In this document: in pieces, positions 45,728-55,097 of the stretch | Layout of the letters: the number at the start of each line of letters is the position of its first letter | Position numbering within the stretch: the first letter of the stretch is position 1 | Assembly: GCF_000429365.1 (NCBI RefSeq) | Contig: NZ_AUBS01000025.1 | Location: 1-61,395, forward strand | DNA: 61,395 nt | Reading direction: 5' to 3' | Source of the DNA: Pseudodonghicola xiamenensis DSM 18339 | GTDB lineage: Bacteria; Pseudomonadota; Alphaproteobacteria; Rhodobacterales; Rhodobacteraceae | Translations under genes and position numbers: made by a program | Notes under the pieces: model-generated | What the model saw: the letters and a program-made list of their open reading frames with translations, nothing else | Databases searched by the model: none | What the model was told of the DNA's origin: nothing

Positions 45728-46922
45728 TTTCGCCTCCGTAAATTCGGGCATGAAGGGGGTTGAAGCCGATCCGATAGGACAGCTCGGCCGGGTGGGTGAC
45801 ATCCCAGATGGCCAGATCGGCGCGCAGGCCCGGCGCGATCACGCCGCGATCTGCCAGACCCAGCGCGCGGGCGGCGTTGCGGGTGATACCGCTCAGACAA
45901 TCCGACGGCATCATCCGAAACAGGGTTGCGCCCATGTTCATCGTCAGCAGCAGCGAGGTCAGCGGCGAGGTTCCGGGATTGCAATCGGTTGCCAGCGCAA
46001 TCGGCACCCCGGCCGCGCGCAGCGCCGCCACGGGGGGCGCTTGGGTTTCGCGCAGGGTATAAAAGGCCCCTGGCAACAGAACCGCCACCGTCCCCGAGGC
46101 CGCCATTGCCGCGATCCCGTCCGCGCCAAGATATTCCAGATGATCGACCGACAGCGCGTGGTGCTGCGCCGCCATCACCGCGCCGCCCAGATCGGAGAGC
46201 TGTTCGGCATGGAGCTTCACCGGCAAGCCAAGTGCGGCGGCGCGATCAAAGATCTGCGCCATCTCCTCCGGGCTGAAGGCGATGCCTTCACAGAACCCGT
46301 CGACTGCATCAATCAGCCCTTCGTCATGGGCGCGCTCCATCCCCGCGATCACCACATCACGCAGATAACCGGCGCGATCCTCGGCGTATTCCGGCGGCAG
46401 CGCATGGGCGGCAAGCCAGGTGGTCACGACACTCACCTTGCGCTCGCGCCCGATCCGGCGCGCCGCGCGCAGCATCCGCAGTTCGGTTTCCAGTTCCAGC
46501 CCATAGCCGGACTTGATTTCAAGCGTGGTGACCCCTTCGGCCAACAGCGCATCGACCCGAGGCAGCGCAGTCTCGTCCAGGTCATCCTCGCTTGCCGCCC
46601 GGGTGGCGCGCACGGTCGACAGGATGCCGCCCCCGGCGCGCGCAATTTCTTCGTAATCGGCCCCTTCGAGCCGCATCTCGAACTCGCGTGCCCGATCGCC
46701 ACCAAAGACCACATGGGTATGGCAGTCGATCAACCCCGGCGTTACCAGCCGCCCGCCAAGGTCATGGCGCGGGGCCGCCGCGTAGGACACGGGCAGATCC
46801 GCTTCAGGCCCGACCCACGCGATTCGTCCCTTGTCGACGACCAGGCAGCCCGCTTCCACAAGCCCGTAACCCATGGATTTTTCGTCCATCTTTGCGATTC
46901 TGGAATTGCTGAAAATCTGCAT
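45720..46922 (-). CDS. hutI: Imidazolonepropionase
   Basis: The 400-residue amidohydrolase opens the imidazolone ring to formimidoylglutamate. Motifs visible are the metal site [14 protein letters not shown] near residue 65, [20 protein letters not shown] near 130, [10 protein letters not shown] near 225, and [12 protein letters not shown] near 305. It is the first gene of the leftward hut operon, divergent from hutF2 across 122 bp that hold candidate HutC sites. Confidence 0.95.
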   Translation of the reverse strand: MQIFSNSRIAKMDEKSMGYGLVEAGCLVVDKGRIAWVGPEADLPVSYAAAPRHDLGGRLVTPGLIDCHTHVVFGGDRAREFEMRLEGADYEEIARAGGGILSTVRATRAASEDDLDETALPRVDALLAEGVTTLEIKSGYGLELETELRMLRAARRIGRERKVSVVTTWLAAHALPPEYAEDRAGYLRDVVIAGMERAHDEGLIDAVDGFCEGIAFSPEEMAQIFDRAAALGLPVKLHAEQLSDLGGAVMAAQHHALSVDHLEYLGADGIAAMAASGTVAVLLPGAFYTLRETQAPPVAALRAAGVPIALATDCNPGTSPLTSLLLTMNMGATLFRMMPSDCLSGITRNAARALGLADRGVIAPGLRADLAIWDVTHPAELSYRIGFNPLHARIYGGEIV

Positions 46923-47044
46923 GGCACGCCATCTCCCGATTGCATTTTTTGCGGATATGTCTAGTCTTATTTGAAAACAATGTCTAAATGTATTTTGGCC
47001 CTCGAAAGCTGAATCCGGGGCTGTGAACCGGGAGAACGTGAAAA
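46923..47044. promoter_or_regulatory. Divergent hut promoter region with candidate HutC sites
   Basis: TGTCTAGTCT at 46958-46967 matches the HutC-subfamily consensus yGTMTAKACy at 7 of 8 core positions. ATGTCTA recurs at 46980-46986, 23 bp from the first copy at 46957-46963. Both lie between the hutI and hutF2 starts in an AT-rich patch, so one repressor could control both directions. Confidence 0.5.
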
Positions 47045-48409
47045 ATGACGGTGCTTTGGGCAGAACGGGCGTTGTTGTCCAACGGTTGGGCGGAAAATGT
47101 ACGGATCGGGCTGGATGGCACCGGGCGGATCGCCGCGATCACCCCGGGCGCCGTGCCGGAAGGGCAGCGACTCGACCTGCTGTTGCCGGCGGTGGCGAAC
47201 GTGCATTCGCATATCTTTCAACGCGCGATGGCCGGCCTGTCCGAGGCGCGTGGACCGCAGCCGCGCGATACCTTCTGGACGTGGCGGCAAATCATGTATC
47301 GGTTTCTTGACCACCTGACACCGGACGACGTGGAGGTGATCGCTGCGCTGGTGCAGATGGAGATGCTGGAGGCCGGCTATGCCACCAATGTCGAATTCCA
47401 TTATTTGCACCATCAGCCGGGCGGGACGCCCTATACCAACCCCGCCGAGATGTCCGAGCGCATTGCGGCGGCCGCCGCGCGCAGCGGGATCGGCCTGACG
47501 CTGTTGCCGGTCCACTACCAGTTCGGCGGATGTGATCACCGTCCACTCGGGCCCGGCCAACAGAGGTTCGGCACCACCCCCGAGGCCTTCGTGCTGCTGC
47601 TCGACGGCGCAGAAGTCGCGTTGAAGGGGTTGCCGCCGGATGCCGGGATCGGCGTGGCACCGCATTCCCTGCGCGCCGTTTCGCCGGAGGCGCTGGAGCT
47701 TTGTACAAAACTGCGCCCGGATCGTCCGCTCCACCTTCATCTGGCCGAACAACTCCCCGAGGTCGAAGAGGTGCAGGCCGCCTATGGGCGCCGTCCGGTC
47801 GAATGGCTGCTGGAACACTTCACGCCGGATCAATGCTGGACGCTGATCCACCTGACCCACATGACCGAGGACGAGACCCGCGCCCTGGCCGCAACCGGGG
47901 CGCTGGCCGGGCTTTGCCCGATCACGGAATCAAGCCTGGGTGACGGCATCTTCCACGGTGTCACTTGGCAGCAGGCCGGCGGGCGGATCGGCTTTGGCTC
48001 GGACAGCAATATCCGCATCTCGCTGTTCGAAGAGCTGCGCACGCTGGAATACAGTCAGCGCCTGCGTGAGCACGCTCGCGCCATCTATGCCACGCCCGAC
48101 CGCTCAACGGGGCGGGTGCTTTATGAGGCCGCGCTGACCGGCGGGGCAACCGCCGCCGGGCGCGACACCGGGGCCATCGCCGAAGGCATGTACGCCGATC
48201 TCTGCGCGATCTCCTGCCGCAACCCGGTGATGGTCGGGCGCGAGGGGGACGCCCTGCTCGACAGTTTGATTTTCGCGGGTGGTGACGGATTGGTCAGCGA
48301 TGTATGGTCTGCTGGACGCCATGTCGTGCAGGGCGGGCGGCATATGGACCATGATCGTATTGTATCGGATTATCTGGCCTGTATCGGCAAGCTGCAGGAG
48401 AGACTGTGA
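47045..48409 (+). CDS. hutF: Formimidoylglutamate deiminase (second copy)
   Basis: The 454-residue enzyme shares the motif set of the copy at 5746 ([78 protein letters not shown] split), with moderate sequence divergence. It feeds N-formylglutamate to HutG2. Its stop overlaps the hutC start (GTGA). Confidence 0.94.
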   Translation: MTVLWAERALLSNGWAENVRIGLDGTGRIAAITPGAVPEGQRLDLLLPAVANVHSHIFQRAMAGLSEARGPQPRDTFWTWRQIMYRFLDHLTPDDVEVIAALVQMEMLEAGYATNVEFHYLHHQPGGTPYTNPAEMSERIAAAAARSGIGLTLLPVHYQFGGCDHRPLGPGQQRFGTTPEAFVLLLDGAEVALKGLPPDAGIGVAPHSLRAVSPEALELCTKLRPDRPLHLHLAEQLPEVEEVQAAYGRRPVEWLLEHFTPDQCWTLIHLTHMTEDETRALAATGALAGLCPITESSLGDGIFHGVTWQQAGGRIGFGSDSNIRISLFEELRTLEYSQRLREHARAIYATPDRSTGRVLYEAALTGGATAAGRDTGAIAEGMYADLCAISCRNPVMVGREGDALLDSLIFAGGDGLVSDVWSAGRHVVQGGRHMDHDRIVSDYLACIGKLQERL

Positions 48410-49119
48410 CAGAGCGCGACACCATTCCGGCCAGCGGCAAGGCCGCCTATATCACCGAAGAGGTGCGCCGCCGGATCATTGAGAAGGAATGGCGGCAAGG
48501 CGACCGCATTCCCGACGAGGCGGCGCTGGCAGCCGAATTCGGCGTTGCGCGGGCCACGGTGAACAAAGCGTTGCAACTCCTCGCTGACGAGGGCTTGCTT
48601 GACCGCCGTCGCCGCGCCGGCACCCGCGTGGCGGTCAACCCGGTGCGCAAGGCGACCTTCTCGATCCCCATCGTACGCGAACAGATCGAAGCGGCAGGCA
48701 AGAGTTACAGCCATCGGCTGATTTCGCAAAGCCGCAGCCCGCTGCCCGCACGGCGCGCCGAGCAGCTGGGCCTGTCGCCGGGCGAGGTGCTGATCCACCT
48801 GCGCGCGGTCCACTACGGAGACCGCCAGCCGTTTCAGCTGGAGGATCGCTGGATCAACCCCCGCGCCGTTCCAGGGATCGAAGAGGTGGATTTCCACCAC
48901 CTCAATGCCAATGAATGGCTGGTTCGCAACGCCCCCTATCTTCGGGCCGAACTGACCTTTTCGGCCAGCAACGCCGGGGTGCGCGATGCCCGCCTTCTCG
49001 ACACGGAACCGGAACAGGCGCTCTTGATCCTGAACCGCACCACATGGAACGATATCGGCCCGATCACCGCGGTGCGGCTGGCCTTCCATCCGGGCTATGC
49101 GATGTCGGCAACGACCTGA
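48406..49119 (+). CDS. hutC: GntR/HutC family histidine-utilisation repressor
   Basis: The 237-residue regulator has an N-terminal GntR winged helix (about residues 10-75; IPDEAALAAEFGVARATVNKALQLLADEG split) and a C-terminal UTRA effector domain (VLIHLRAVHYGDRQPFQLEDRWINP split, residues about 95-230) that in HutC binds urocanate. It starts with GTG overlapping the hutF2 stop. Autoregulation through the sites near 46957-46986 is likely. Confidence 0.93.
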   Translation: MTERDTIPASGKAAYITEEVRRRIIEKEWRQGDRIPDEAALAAEFGVARATVNKALQLLADEGLLDRRRRAGTRVAVNPVRKATFSIPIVREQIEAAGKSYSHRLISQSRSPLPARRAEQLGLSPGEVLIHLRAVHYGDRQPFQLEDRWINPRAVPGIEEVDFHHLNANEWLVRNAPYLRAELTFSASNAGVRDARLLDTEPEQALLILNRTTWNDIGPITAVRLAFHPGYAMSATT

Positions 49120-49188
49120 GCGCGGTCGGCAAATCGACGCTGCACCTGCGATCTCCGGGGGCGCCGCGTCGGCAGTTCCGGGGAACGC

Positions 49189-50383
49189 GACTCTGTTGCG
49201 CAAATCGGCTGTTCGGCGAGGTTCCCCTATCCCCGGACAGACTTATCCCACGACCTCAGTGACAGGTATGCCGAGCGCGGTGTAGCCATTCAGGACGGCT
49301 ATGCGGATCTGGAGTTCAGCGACCTGACGGTCGAAGTCCCGCGCCATGAGGCGCTGCCCCAGCAGTTTCACACAGTGCATCCACTGACCGGCAGGGTATT
49401 TCCGAAGGAAGTGTCCCGAGAGGTTTCGTTTCGACGTGGCTTCGGCAGTGATAACCGCTCCAGTTTCGCCAGAGCGCCGACCGAGATACTTCGACGCCCG
49501 CAAGGCTTCGTTTCGTGCGACCGCTCCGAGGGTGTTCGGCTTCCATGGTTTTGCGTTCTTGCGGGGGTGAAGGGCGGCCTGGAATTGATCCGGTGGATCA
49601 ATTCAGCTCTGAACGGGCGGAGCCCTGGGGGAATGACGGCGGCAGCGCCTCGATCCGCAATGGCATCATGGCACTTGCGCGTGTCGCAGGCGCCGTCTGC
49701 GGTGACGCTACCGATCTCCTGTCCGGGTGGGATCTGATCGAGCAATTCCGGCAGCATGGGGGCACCGCCGATGCCACTGCTGGTGAACTCGACAGCTCGG
49801 ACCTCCAGCGTTTGCTCGTCGATCCCGAGGAGGATTTTGCGCCAAACCCGCGGTTTGGGACCGGGATGCTTGCGCGCATTCCACTCGCCTTCACCCTCGA
49901 CCTTGATGCCAGTGCTGTCCACTGCGCGGCAGTGCATTGCGAAGCAATGTCACGAGAGGGGATCAGCAGATGCAAGGGCCCCTTGGAGCCGTGATAGGGG
50001 ATGTTCACGGCTAGGGTCTTTTGGCGGCGGGACAGCGCGCTGAAGTCGGGCACCGCCCAGTTCAAGCCGATCAGCTTCAGCAGGCTCTCGACTAACCCGG
50101 TCGTCTGCCGAAGCGCCATGCCGAACAAGACCTTCATGGAAAGGCACGTCTGGATGGCGGCGTCGCTGTAGGTTTGCTGGCCGCCACGACGGCCTGTCGG
50201 CGCGGCATCCCAGGTCATCTCAGGGTCAAGCCAGATCGTCAGCGAGCCCCGGCGCTTGAGCGCTTCATTGTAGGCCGGCCAGTTCTTGGTCTTGTAGGTT
50301 GGGGGTGTGGAGCTGCTCATGACGCCCAGCTACCATACTGGATTCACGAGATGAATCCCTGCAGGGATTTGCGCAACAGAGCC
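49189..50383 (-). mobile_element. Decayed IS5-family insertion sequence
   Basis: The ends form inverted repeats beginning CTCTGTTGCGCAAATC on the left (from 49191) and its counterpart GGCTCTGTTGCGCAAATC on the right (ending 50383). They enclose a minus-strand IS5-family transposase broken into several frames. No target duplication is evident. It marks the right border of the hut island. Confidence 0.8.
49243..50320 (-). pseudogene. IS5-family transposase, multiply frameshifted
   Basis: The N-terminal part (KNWPAYNEALKRRGSLTIWL, MTWDA, RQTTGLVESLLKLIGL) is in one frame from 50320. The middle (VDSTGIKVEGEGEWNARKHP, then TADGACDTRKCHDAIADRGA) is in a second. The C-terminus (FDRQVAELQIRIAVLNGYTA) is in a third. 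At least two frameshifts and extra inserted bases make it inactive. Confidence 0.88.
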
Positions 50384-50655
50384 TCCGGTGACCCAAAACG
50401 GGCAGGAAGCTGACGGGCAGCCAAGTGCCGGGTTGCAGTCGTCTGGAAAAATCCGGATTTTATGGCAATCCCCAGCGCGAGCACGTCCGGTTTCGCCGAA
50501 GCTACGCTTCCAGGTGGGGCCGATGGCCCGGCGATGTCGGAATAATGTGGATAACCCCGCCGCCCGATGCACCGGAGATCCGTGTTGGTATCGCCCTCAT
50601 CCAGCGTCTCGGTCAGACTTGCTGTTACAGGCAATGATCATAGAAGGATGCTCCC
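50384..50655. other. Noncoding stretch right of the IS5 element
   Basis: I see no coding frame or RNA here except a probable promoter and an AGAAGGAT ribosome binding site just before the gene at 50656. Confidence 0.4.
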
Positions 50656-51183
50656 ATGCCCCAGTTCCAGGTCCGTGAGGCCGCCGACCGTTCCGTCGCG
50701 CTCCATGTGTGTTTCGAGGACAGCGAGAAGTCGATCTTCACCTCCGTGCAGTGGTGCCCGCGCGAGAAGGCATGGACGGCCCGCTGGCAGTCGCGCGAGA
50801 CCATTGCTGGTTGGCTCAAGAGCCCTGGCCCGCAGGGAGAAGAGATCGACGACTGCGACATCGAGTGTCTCCGGCACAGCCTTGTCAGCCCGCATGTGCT
50901 GGCGGCAGAGGGGGAGGAGGTTCTGGAGGAGATCGAACGCATCACGGGCGTGCCATCTTATCAGTTGGAATGGCTAATGGATGACCTGTCCGGATGGACA
51001 GCTGCCATCGAAGAGGCACTGACCGAAACCGCGTTGGAGCGTCCGCGTGAAGAGGCGCAGCAGCTTCTGAACGCGCTGCTGAGAAACGCTCTGGAGCGCA
51101 CCGTGGCGATGATCGACGGCGAGGTGGACCTGGAGTTTGAGGGGACGCCCGTCGCGCCCGTGACGCGGCTCGGCCTGAACTGA
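50656..51183 (+). CDS. Hypothetical protein, 175 aa
   Basis: I do not recognise this protein. It has an N-terminal beta-rich half (DRSVALHVCFEDSEKSIFTS) and a C-terminal acidic, helical half (VLEEIERITGVP, ALTETALERPREEAQQLLNAL). There is no signal peptide or membrane segment. A ribosome binding site lies before the ATG, and base composition matches the surroundings. It is the first of several small plus-strand genes between the IS5 element and the DUF927 pseudogene, a region with plasmid- or island-like character. Confidence 0.65.
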   Translation: MPQFQVREAADRSVALHVCFEDSEKSIFTSVQWCPREKAWTARWQSRETIAGWLKSPGPQGEEIDDCDIECLRHSLVSPHVLAAEGEEVLEEIERITGVPSYQLEWLMDDLSGWTAAIEEALTETALERPREEAQQLLNALLRNALERTVAMIDGEVDLEFEGTPVAPVTRLGLN

Positions 51184-51247
51184 TCTCCGTCTTCGGGCGC
51201 TTGTTCTGCCCTGCAGAAGAATGTTCCGCCTGGGCATCGTCCGCAAT

Positions 51248-51263
51248 TCAATGCATGCATTGA
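51248..51263. promoter_or_regulatory. 16-bp perfect palindrome with ATGCATGC core
   Basis: TCAATGCATGCATTGA reads identically on both strands. It lies 79 bp before the ribbon-helix-helix gene start. The core recurs at 51733-51740 and 52497-52506 before two other small genes. Confidence 0.55.
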
Positions 51264-51291
51264 TGCGCCCTGCCGGGCTTTGCGATAGCTT

Positions 51292-51326
51292 GCCATGTGG
51301 CCCCTCTGCGAGGAGGGGCACATGGC
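51292..51326 (+). other. Strong 5'-UTR hairpin before the ribbon-helix-helix gene
   Basis: GCCATGTG-G-CCCCTC pairs with GAGGGG-CACATGGC across a 6-nt loop: 14 bp with a single bulged G. It ends directly before the AGAGGAA ribosome binding site (51327) and has no T tract. That suggests translational or mRNA-level control rather than termination. Confidence 0.55.
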
Positions 51327-51341
51327 AGAGGAAAGCACGCA

Positions 51342-51566
51342 ATGACCGAGCAAGAGAGCCAAGCGGACCAGCCTCAACAGGGTCAGGACACTGGACCTCG
51401 TCGTCGCCCCGGCCGGCCGCGAAAGCCGCAGGCCGAGCGGCGGTCAGACCAGATGTCGATCCGCATGAAGCCGGCGACCCGTGAGCAGATAGAAAAACTG
51501 GCGGACGCCCTCGGTGTTCCGATCGCCGAAGTCGTTGAACAGGCGGGGCTGCAGTTCAAACCCTGA
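51342..51566 (+). CDS. Small ribbon-helix-helix-like DNA-binding protein with AT-hook motif
   Basis: The 74-residue protein has a basic, Pro-rich N-terminus with an AT-hook core (RRRPGRPRKP, residues about 20-30). It is followed by a short beta strand and two helices (MSIRMKPATREQIEKLADALGVPIAEVVEQAG split), as in ribbon-helix-helix repressors. Such proteins often autoregulate through palindromic operators, and one lies 79 bp upstream. The exact target is inferred. Confidence 0.65.
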   Translation: MTEQESQADQPQQGQDTGPRRRPGRPRKPQAERRSDQMSIRMKPATREQIEKLADALGVPIAEVVEQAGLQFKP

Positions 51567-51732
51567 GCGGACGCAATGCGCTTGACGCTCTTCGTCCCGA
51601 GATGCCGCGGCACGTCATGGCACCCAGCGGGACCGGCCTGTTCTTGGCTTAGACCGCTCGCTGAACGGGTCGCCTGACATTGGAAACATGTGGAAAACCC
51701 CACCCTACTCCAGCATGGACGATATAATTAAA

Positions 51733-51757
51733 GCATGCATGTTTATATAATTGACCT
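51733..51757. promoter_or_regulatory. GCATGCAT motif followed by AT-rich TTATA/ATTGACC block
   Basis: GCATGCATGTTTATATAA is followed by TTGACC. The same order (GCATGCAT, TTATA, ATTTACC) occurs at 52499-52519. It lies 30 bp before the short ORF at 51784. Confidence 0.45.
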
Positions 51758-51783
51758 GATCCCGGGCGATAGGCGTCCGGACC

Positions 51784-51972
51784 ATGGACAAGGACAAGAC
51801 CATGCGCCACACCAGCGCCTTCGTCTCGACGAAGGCTACGACGAAGATCTTCGCCGTTGAGCAGGCCCTAGCGGCCGATGACTTGAACCACCCCTTGGCC
51901 CTCAAATCTGCCAGCCCCGTTGCCCTCGCGATCGACGGGCCGGACGAGCAGGGCTACATGAACGGACAGTGA
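51784..51972 (+). CDS. Possible small protein, 62 aa
   Basis: I do not recognise it. The frame (MDKDKTMRHTSAFVSTKATT at the N-terminus) has an upstream motif shared with neighbouring genes, but no clear domain and a weak ribosome binding site (GGACAAGGACA-like context). It may be a real short gene or chance. Confidence 0.35.
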   Translation: MDKDKTMRHTSAFVSTKATTKIFAVEQALAADDLNHPLALKSASPVALAIDGPDEQGYMNGQ

Positions 51973-52047
51973 TCCGCGCAGGTCATGGATGGGGAGGGCG
52001 GCACCTACCGGATCTATTGACGGAACGCTTGGACGGATCCGGCAGAA

Positions 52048-52446
52048 GTGGCTGTGCCAAGGTCAATCGACGCCAATGCCATCGAACTGCTGCACCAGAG
52101 GGCGGACCGTGACGCGCTCATGGCGACGATCGCCGAGGCGAGACGGTGGAAAATTCCGGAGGATTGCTTGACGGACGTCTCCGCGATGCGCCACCTCGAT
52201 GAAGCGGGTGGTATCTCTTGGCGCGTCGAGTTCTGTGGCGGGTACACGGACCCCATGATCTCGCTCGATCGCGCATTGGATACCTTGCGCATGAGCAATG
52301 AGGACGTCGCGCGCTTTATCCTCTCGGCCTGGGACCCGCAAAACGATGATGATGCCTGCGCGGGGTTCGTGATTGAACTGGCGCCCGGGGCTGCGCGGAC
52401 GGACCAGAGCGCTCTGGGCCGCTATTTCGAGAGCACGGACGACTGA
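52048..52446 (+). CDS. Hypothetical protein, 132 aa
   Basis: I do not recognise this protein. A GTG start is used. The sequence is largely helical at the N-terminus (ALMATIAEARRWKIPEDCLT) with a mixed, acidic C-terminus (SAWDPQNDDDACAGF). It has no signal or membrane segment. It is in line with the other small plus-strand genes of this accessory region. Confidence 0.5.
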   Translation: MAVPRSIDANAIELLHQRADRDALMATIAEARRWKIPEDCLTDVSAMRHLDEAGGISWRVEFCGGYTDPMISLDRALDTLRMSNEDVARFILSAWDPQNDDDACAGFVIELAPGAARTDQSALGRYFESTDD

Positions 52447-52496
52447 CGGGTCTTGAGGACCGCAAGAGATGCACCTCGCCGGAGACGGTCAGATAC

Positions 52497-52519
52497 ATGC
52501 ATGCATTTATAATTTACCT
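52497..52519. promoter_or_regulatory. Third ATGCATGC motif with AT-rich block
   Basis: ATGCATGCATTTATAATT followed by TACC resembles 51733-51757 and shares its core with the palindrome at 51248-51263. It lies 117 bp before the membrane-protein frame at 52617. Confidence 0.45.
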
Positions 52520-52616
52520 TCATTCACGCCTCGGCGATGATGCCAGCATGATGATCAGGACGTTTGCCCCCACGACCACGATACGCTGATCGGCTCGACA
52601 CGAGCCGTCGTCGTGA

Positions 52617-53370
52617 GTGTGGCATCCGTGCGAACGCCGAACCCCAGGCAGGCCCAGGCAGGTTGTGCGCCGCGCGCTGGGTCCGACCGGGACAGAGGAG
52701 AAGATCATCCAGGAGGCAGTCCGTCAGATCGAAAGTGGGCGGATGAACCTGCGTGGGCTCGGCCGTCTTGCTGCGGAGATCGCGGCCCTGCGCGCGCGCC
52801 GTGCTGCACTGAGGACGTCCGAGATGAACCGACTAGTGACCCTGACCCTTGCTCTGTGCCTCGCCCTGCTCGGCACTGCCGGCATGACAACCGTTGGCAC
52901 GGCCGGCGCCCTGTTCGTGCTGCCCCGGCTGAACGGTAGAGAACCAAGCCTGATCTGGTCGATCGCCGGGATCCTCTTTGCGCTCCTGTGGTGTGGCCTG
53001 GTTCTGATGCTGGCGGAAAAACCGGGGCATCGGTCTGACCTCGCCCTGTTTGCCATGGCGATTTCGATGTGCCTGCAAATGGTCAACGTGCTGGTGTTGC
53101 CCGCCCTCCAGGGCGCGACACTTCTCCTGTCACTGCTCGTGGTCGGAACCGGGGGGGATGGGGCTGCAGGAGCTCTCTCTCCTGCTGATCAGCAACGTTA
53201 TCCTGTTGATCGTGATCGCGCCGGGGCGGTCGCGATCATTCTGGCCCTATAGCGGCCCCGGAACGGCCCTTTCCGGGTTTATCAGGCTCGATAATATGGG
53301 ATCAGCCAGTTTGATCCATATTATCGAGCCTTGCTGGAGGTCTGCGCAGGCTCGGATCGCAGTGGAATAA
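52617..53370 (+). pseudogene. Frameshifted membrane protein gene
   Basis: The frame from 52617 (GTG; or 52824 ATG) encodes a charged helical N-terminus (EEKIIQEAVRQIESGRMN) followed by three to four hydrophobic segments (LVTLTLALCLALLGTAGM, LIWSIAGILFALLWCGLVLM, MCLQMVNVLVLPAL). After a run of seven G (53151-53157) it turns non-hydrophobic and stops at 53252. The +1 frame continues with LQELSLLLISNVILLIVI, an obvious further membrane helix, and ends at 53370. A one-base indel in the G run explains this. Function is not recognised. Confidence 0.55.
53284..53331. repeat. 20-bp inverted repeat with 7-nt spacer
   Basis: Left arm 53284-53304 and right arm 53312-53331 pair over 20 bp with one extra G in the left arm. 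The spacer is GCCAGTT. The arms contain AGGCTCGATAATATGG. It lies between convergent genes but is AT-balanced and lacks T tracts, so it is not a typical terminator. Its geometry resembles a tyrosine-recombinase core site. Confidence 0.7.
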
Positions 53371-53393
53371 AACCGATCCTCCGCGGCCGCCGT

Positions 53394-55097
53394 TCAGGCG
53401 CTGAGGATCTCGGCACGGATCCGATAGACACGGATACGTTGCTTGCGCACGCCGGAGAGCGCGAACTGGCGGCTGTTTCGCTCTCCACCGGGCTCCAGGT
53501 AGCCGGCAGCTTCCAGCTTTTCCGCTGCGCGCGAGGCGTCTTGACCCCCGGTGAATTGTGTCGAATGTCGGCTTGAGCATGTAGAAGTAATCATCATCAC
53601 GGTATCCTGCCGCTTCATGGCTCCGCGCCGCAGGGGCTTCGACGGGGTCATCTGCGGCCTGACGGAGCAGGCCGAAGCGGCTGTCTCCGTACTGCAGCAG
53701 ATAGTCCCTCGTGCGCTCGACCGCTGAGCTCTGCTCTGTCGGCTTGTCTGCGCCGCTATGTTCGAACCATTTGACGGCCATGTACATGACCGCCTCAGCC
53801 GCCGTTCCTGCTGGCCAGCCCGTGATCTGACGCTGGCTGGCGAACTCACCCGCCACTGCAACGAGTGCGAACCGGTCCAACACGCGCAGGGTTTCGTTGC
53901 GGGCGGTCTGGGGGGCGAGACCAAGCTGCGCCATCAGCTCTTGGCCCCGGCATGACCGCAGTCCCTTGGCGCGATGCTTTCGATCTTGCGAGAGAAGTCC
54001 TTTGACGTTGCGTGCCCGTGGAGGTCGTTGAAGGCACCATGCGCCATGCCCATGACGGGGATGTCGATCATCCGGACGGCCTGGCCGCCTCGCAGGGGCA
54101 GACCCAGATCCTGCAGAACCTGGCGCACAGGGGCCTCATCGGTCGACAGGACCGATGCCCGCCATTGCTGGCGGACCTGCGACCGGCCTGTCACCGTGGC
54201 GCGGTTCTTGCCAGCCCCATTCGCAGCGGCATAGATGTCATCTCCGAAGCCGGGATGTGGCTCGCCGGGCAATTCATCTAGCCCCAGGAAAGTGTCGTTC
54301 GCCTGGGCCAGCTGCCCCTCCAGGCCCGCGCTCGTCGTGCGCCATGTCACCGCCGTTCCAGCAGAGGGTCAGACCGTATTGCCGGCCAGGAGCGCCTTCG
54401 TTTTGCCAACCGAGTTTTCGCCAAAAAAATGAAAAATCGCTCCGGTCCGATTGGTCAGGCCCAGGAAGGGGCCGCTGAGCGCGAGGCTGATGCCGAAGAT
54501 CAGGTAGGGGTTGCCCAGGGCAAGTGCCGCCATGCCTGACTGCCAATCTTCGAAGCAACCGGTGGTGGTTCGGTCGGCTGTGCCTGTGTAGATAACCGTC
54601 TCGCCCCTCGGCACCGGCGCGATGACGCGCCCGTCGGCAAGTGCGAAGGCTGTCCTGTCCGGGGTCCACCCGACCTGCCGGAGGCGCAGGGCATAGCGCG
54701 TGGGCCGCCAGGACTTGAGAAACTGGAGGAACAGGTAGCGGTCGCCCTGAATCTGCAGCCCGCAATCCGCGAGCCGTGCGATCGCATCATTTGGTCTGGC
54801 TTCCACCTCCGTGTGGGGCACAACGCAGCCGATCACGCGCCGGTCAGGTGTCAACACCTGAACCAGGCGAGACCAGCCTTGACCGTTGTCATCGCGGACC
54901 AGCGCGCTCACTTGCAGGGCCGAGCAGACCGGCATGCCCGGTTTGCCGCTGCGGTCGCAGAGATGAATATCTCCATTTGCCAGCACATAGTTGCGCGGCA
55001 TCTGCGTGCGCAGTTCGTGGAGGAAGCGGTCGGCGGGGGAGAGCTCTGCCTGCGACACGCGGGCGGCGGTCGATTGTAAGGAGAGGGTCTGGGTCAT
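53394..55097 (-). pseudogene. DUF927 family ATPase pseudogene
   Basis: The gene starts at 55097 (MTQTLSLQ) and encodes a DUF927-type protein. The N-terminal domain (DRFLHELRTQMPRNYVLANG) is followed by a Walker A-like GENSVGKTK and then a Walker B-like LGLDELPGEPH. Three lesions are visible. An in-frame TGA at 54369-54371 falls where the family usually has Trp after Val. A one-base frameshift near 53935-53945 falls between GHAG and ELMAQLGL. A frameshift at a C/G run near 53550 lies before DASRAAEKLEAAGYL. Homology continues across all three to a stop at 53394. DUF927 proteins occur on plasmids and islands with primase-like modules; function is uncertain. Confidence 0.8.
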
